Source of the DNA: Roseburia sp.
GTDB taxonomy: Bacteria; Bacillota; Clostridia; Lachnospirales; Lachnospiraceae
Assembly: GCA_030844625.1 (NCBI GenBank)
Contig: JAUUNJ010000021.1
Location: 1 to 16,784, forward strand
Reading direction: 5' to 3'
DNA: 16,784 bases
A program made the position numbers and the translations under genes. A model generated the notes under the pieces. That model was given only the letters and a program-made list of their open reading frames with translations. It was not told where the DNA came from and did no database searches. Shown piece by piece: positions 14,121-16,784 of the stretch; position 1 is the stretch's first letter; the number at the start of each line of letters is the position of its first letter.

Positions 14121-14732
14121 ATGATTAAATGGATATTTTTTGACTTGGGATCAACTTTGATTGATGAAAGCGACTGTGAAGAATATAGAACACAGGAATT
14201 GCTAAAGCAGCCTAACGCACCAAAGCGAGAAACGTTAGAATGCCGCATGATACAACTTGCTTCACAGAATCGGTTGCCGTATAAAGATGCTGCTAAAGAA
14301 TTTGGATTGGAAACGATAAAATGGCCGAAGCATTTAGAAAAAATATATAATGATGTTCCTGAGTTACTTGAAAAGTTGAAAAATAAATATCATTTAGGTA
14401 TCATTGCGAACCAAAGCATGGGAACAGAGCAACGGCTTATAAAATACGGTATTTGCCAATATTTTGATATCATCATATCCTCAGCCGAAGCTGGAGTATC
14501 TAAGCCCAATTTAGAAATATTCAAGATGGCATTGGATAAATCAGAATGTATTCCGTCAGAGGCTTATATGATCGGAGATAGATTAGATAATGATATCGAA
14601 CCGGCATCACAAATTGGAATGCATACAATATGGGTGAAACAAGGATCTTTTGCTTATGGAAACTTAAATTTAATACAATATCAGCCTGAACATATAGTAA
14701 ATAATATTACAGAAATATTAGAATATTTATAG
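14121..14732 (+). CDS. HAD-superfamily hydrolase with DxGxT nucleophile motif
   Basis: 203 residues with a Rossmann-like HAD core and helical cap (about 15-80). Motif I is F-F-D-L-G-S-T (nucleophile D8, with Gly10 in place of the usual general acid/base Asp). Motif II is I-I-A-N-Q-S near 94-99, motif III is V-S-K-P (K128), and motif IV is M-I-G-D-R-L-D-N-D (D153, D158). The Mg site is complete. The D-x-G substitution recurs in a known clostridial HAD subgroup and does not by itself show inactivity, but it weakens prediction as an ordinary phosphatase. GAGGGGA lies ten bases before the ATG. It is intact and followed 70 bases later by the kinase-like gene. The substrate is unknown. Confidence 0.85.
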   Translation: MIKWIFFDLGSTLIDESDCEEYRTQELLKQPNAPKRETLECRMIQLASQNRLPYKDAAKEFGLETIKWPKHLEKIYNDVPELLEKLKNKYHLGIIANQSMGTEQRLIKYGICQYFDIIISSAEAGVSKPNLEIFKMALDKSECIPSEAYMIGDRLDNDIEPASQIGMHTIWVKQGSFAYGNLNLIQYQPEHIVNNITEILEYL

Positions 14733-14802
14733 TTTTTACATCAATAGTCCCATATGATGAAAACGATTATCATTCAAATCAAGATTTAGTTATGAGGTAT
14801 TT

Positions 14803-15555
14803 ATGAAATATAGGAATTATTCCAGATTAGAGAATATTGAAAAATGCACGGATGGAATGTCTCCGGCAAATGTGTATCGGTGTGAACTTGATTCAAGGAA
14901 TGTATATTTAAAGACGATTCACAAGAGATATTCAAGCACAACATATAGTGTAAGGAGAGAAGCCGATATTATGAAATGGCTTAAGGGAAAACTGAATGTA
15001 CCAAATGTAATTGAATCAGGTGAAGTCAATGATGAAGAATTTTTGATTATGAGTGAAATTACAGGAAACCATATTGATGAGTATATAAAAGAACCGGAAC
15101 TTTATGTTAGCTATTTAGCTGAGGCGATTCATTTACTGCAGAAAGTAGATATATCAAAGTGCCCCTTTTTTTCTAATGTTGACATGAGATTAGCAGAATT
15201 AGATTTTTTATTGAAGAATAATTTGGCTGATGTTAATACAGGTAACTGGGAAAAAACAACGGAATTTAATTCGTCGCAGGAGTTATATAAATGGCTGTGT
15301 GAAAATAAGCCGGCGGAGGAATATGTTTTTACACACGGAGATATTGGAGCGAATCTGTTTGTAAAAAATGGAAAAATATTCTTTTATGATTTAGCTAGAA
15401 TGGGAATTGCGGATAGATGGATGGACATTGCATTTGCTGTAAGAGATATAAGAAAAGAATGCCCTGATTATGAGCAAATGTTTTTTGATAAATTGGGTGT
15501 AGAGCCAAATTATGAAAAGATAAATTATTATATATTGCTGGATGAGATGTTTTAA
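14803..15555 (+). CDS. APH(3')-III-like aminoglycoside phosphotransferase with shortened catalytic loop
   Basis: 250 residues that align along their whole length with APH(3')-IIIa as I remember it: D-G-M-S-P-A-N-V-Y-R at 17-26, ATP-lysine K37 in Y-L-K, S-T-T-Y-S-V-R-R-E-A-D-I-M with E53, the segment R-L-A-E-L-D-F-L-L-K-N-N-L-A-D-V near 129-144, catalytic H178-G-D180, metal-binding D196 in F-Y-D-L-A-R-M-G-I-A-D-R-W, and the C-terminus I-N-Y-Y-I-L-L-D-E-M-F. APH enzymes phosphorylate the 3'-hydroxyl of kanamycin-type drugs. One anomaly: the loop reads HGDIGANLF, so the Mg-binding Asn is at D+4, while APH(3')-IIIa has it at D+5. That single-residue loss could lower or abolish activity. GAGG precedes the ATG. 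Resistance should not be assumed. Confidence 0.85.
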   Translation: MKYRNYSRLENIEKCTDGMSPANVYRCELDSRNVYLKTIHKRYSSTTYSVRREADIMKWLKGKLNVPNVIESGEVNDEEFLIMSEITGNHIDEYIKEPELYVSYLAEAIHLLQKVDISKCPFFSNVDMRLAELDFLLKNNLADVNTGNWEKTTEFNSSQELYKWLCENKPAEEYVFTHGDIGANLFVKNGKIFFYDLARMGIADRWMDIAFAVRDIRKECPDYEQMFFDKLGVEPNYEKINYYILLDEMF

Positions 15556-15558
15556 ACT

Positions 15559-15762
15559 ATGTATACAAATTGTAGAGAAAATGAAGTAAAATTTATAAAA
15601 AGATTATGGGATTCTCAACCTACCACATGTCCGAAATGTGGAAATGCCACACTTGAATATTTACATAAAAAGGCAAAAAGAAGCGATTGTGACTGGAAGT
15701 GTCCTTCATGTGGGGAAGTATACCGCACCATCAAAATGCTAAAAGAATTGCCAAATGAATAA
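15559..15762 (+). CDS. Small zinc-ribbon protein
   Basis: 67 residues with two knuckles, T-C24-P-K-C27-G and K-C48-P-S-C51-G, joined by a basic stretch (H-K-K-A-K-R-S-D-C-D-W), as in rubredoxin-like or transcription-factor-like zinc ribbons. The ATG follows the kinase stop by three bases and has no clear ribosome binding site, so translation probably depends on coupling to the kinase. It may bind nucleic acid or simply be structural. I do not recognise the family. Confidence 0.6.
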   Translation: MYTNCRENEVKFIKRLWDSQPTTCPKCGNATLEYLHKKAKRSDCDWKCPSCGEVYRTIKMLKELPNE

Positions 15763-16195
15763 ATTAGGATTGTAAGCAGATTTTTATGGGGACAGGTATT
15801 ATGAGATATAGTTTAATTTTTGAGTATGTATGGATATAATACAAGTGAACTGGTCGGAAAAGTAAAGGTTTGATGGTTAGAAAACTTTGAATTTGGAGTG
15901 AAGCTATGGACTATATAATACGGGAAATATCGTAGGAGCTATTTGGGTACGGATAATGAATGATTATGGACACATTGATAATTCCACTCCTTCACTTGCT
16001 ATGTTCGTTGATGAAAATAGTGAGGAATATATTATGACCGTAAATCTATAACGGAACGGCAAGATGGAGTTAAAAGAAGTCGGCTGAAAATGATTGTTCC
16101 TTAACAGAACGTGATGAGAGCGTGAAAGTAATGGCAATTCATATAAATATTGTATATAATTGAATTATTAAATCGAAATTGGAAAGAAGAGACTT
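15763..16195. other. Intergenic region with a decayed GNAT
   Basis: About 430 bases between the zinc-ribbon gene and the membrane-protein gene. Apart from the GNAT remnant at 15906-16051 I see no gene, terminator or repeat that I can support. Confidence 0.5.
15906..16051 (+). pseudogene. Internally deleted GNAT acetyltransferase
   Basis: A start ATG gives M-D-Y-I-I-R-E-I and then a stop. In another frame the codons read G-N-I-V-G-A-I-W-V-R-I-M-N-D-Y-G-H-I-D-N-S-T-P-S-L-A-M, the middle of a GNAT (strand 3-4), and join directly to V-D-E-N-S-E-E-Y-I-M and a stop, which looks like the C-terminal end of the same family. The acetyl-CoA motif is gone. About 146 bases remain of an expected gene of roughly 500, with start, middle and end kept in order, so two internal deletions best explain it. 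Confidence 0.65.
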
Positions 16196-16783
16196 ATGAA
16201 GATAAAAGACAATTATAAATCGTATATTCTATTGTTTTTGGCAGGCATCTTAGCAGGCATTATTTGTAGGCTGTCAGATTTTTTCCCATATGAAAGTTTA
16301 TGGAGTTTATCTTCTATTGCAACAATGTTTGGCTTTTGGATTGCAAGTGTAGGTGTGATTACATGTCTTAGTTCATCTAATAGAGGTGCTTTCATAAATT
16401 CTTTCCTCTATATGTTTGGGATGACGTTAAGTTTTTACGGATTAAAATCTATATTAGGACTCTATATTGAACGTTTTTCAAGCGAGCCGCATTTTCAGAC
16501 CAATCTGTTCCTTTTATATTCTGCATTATCTGTTGTATGCGGTATAGGAAGCTATATTTTGTATCATTGGAATAATGGAAATGTAATCGGCTCCATCTTA
16601 TGCGCACTACCTGCAAGCGGCATGCTGGCAGAAGCGGTAGCCTGTTTATTGATGTTATTGAATCACCAGATGTTATTAGCACAAACTTTGTTTGATTTTG
16701 TTTTTGCGTTCATTTTTTTGCTTGTATTATTAAAAAAAGCAAATTATAAAACTATATACTTTACAACTATGGGTGTTGTCATG
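16196..16783 (+). CDS. DUF6518-like multi-pass membrane protein, 3'-partial
   Basis: An ATG at 16196 (weak GGAAAGAAGAG upstream) opens a frame that stays open for 196 codons to the window end. At least six hydrophobic segments are visible, including I-L-L-F-L-A-G-I-L-A-G-I-I near residue 10, and S-S-I-A-T-M-F-G-F-W-I near 40. The pattern W-S-L-S-S-I-A-T-x-F-G-F-W-I, the S-S-S-N-R-G-A-x-I-N loop and F-G-M-T-L-S-F-Y resemble DUF6518 membrane proteins of Firmicutes, whose function is unknown. The C-terminal part L-P-A-S-G-M-L-A-E-A fits the same family. The product is cut by the window edge. It is the only intact-looking membrane protein in the second array. Confidence 0.65.
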   Translation, partial: MKIKDNYKSYILLFLAGILAGIICRLSDFFPYESLWSLSSIATMFGFWIASVGVITCLSSSNRGAFINSFLYMFGMTLSFYGLKSILGLYIERFSSEPHFQTNLFLLYSALSVVCGIGSYILYHWNNGNVIGSILCALPASGMLAEAVACLLMLLNHQMLLAQTLFDFVFAFIFLLVLLKKANYKTIYFTTMGVVM

Positions 16784-16784
16784 A

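Overview
The window is AT-rich DNA with strong AGGAGG-type ribosome binding sites and many small unlinked enzyme genes. It looks like a low-GC Gram-positive chromosome. The CD3324-family and DUF1062 genes, a DUF6061-like gene, an APH(3')-III-like kinase and a secreted PPC/Ig-like/Fn3 protein point to a gut Clostridia, probably Lachnospiraceae. This is an inference from gene families, not a measured placement.

Layout. (1) 1-2925: the 3' end of a defence-type operon, a partial small gene followed four bases later by an SMC/Rad50-like ABC ATPase with a zinc-hook CPYC. This is best read as the middle and ATPase components of an ABC-three-component (Lamassu-like) system, with any effector off the left edge. 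(2) 2926-4228: mostly non-coding, with one small minus-strand gene, an orphan terminator and a short coding-like repeat. (3) 4229-8602: a plus-strand array of small metabolite-modifying enzymes (CD3324 HTH x2, DUF1062, GNATs, two Nudix, VOC, ASCH), several truncated, frameshifted or fused. (4) 8676-12291: a minus-strand block with two small membrane proteins, a secreted multidomain protein, a small serine recombinase and a membrane-protein remnant. (5) 12297-16783: a second plus-strand array (GNAT fragments, methyltransferase, HAD hydrolase, aminoglycoside-kinase-like protein, zinc ribbon, decayed GNAT, DUF6518-like membrane protein running off the right edge).

Three observations deserve most attention. 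First, between the recombinase and the secreted-protein gene lie two 26-bp sites built as 12-bp half-sites around a 2-bp core, in inverted orientation. They flank a 68-bp segment holding an extended -10 promoter that now points away from the secreted-protein gene. This has the form of an invertible phase-variation promoter. Second, a 57-bp repeat heads both enzyme arrays (3947-4003 and 12303-12359). Its differences are almost all synonymous in one frame, so it is a short coding sequence, not a DNA site. Third, the two arrays hold at least seven GNAT sequences of which only two look intact, including an in-frame GNAT-Nudix join and an internally deleted copy. This is a gene-turnover hot spot of antibiotic- and metabolite-modifying enzymes.
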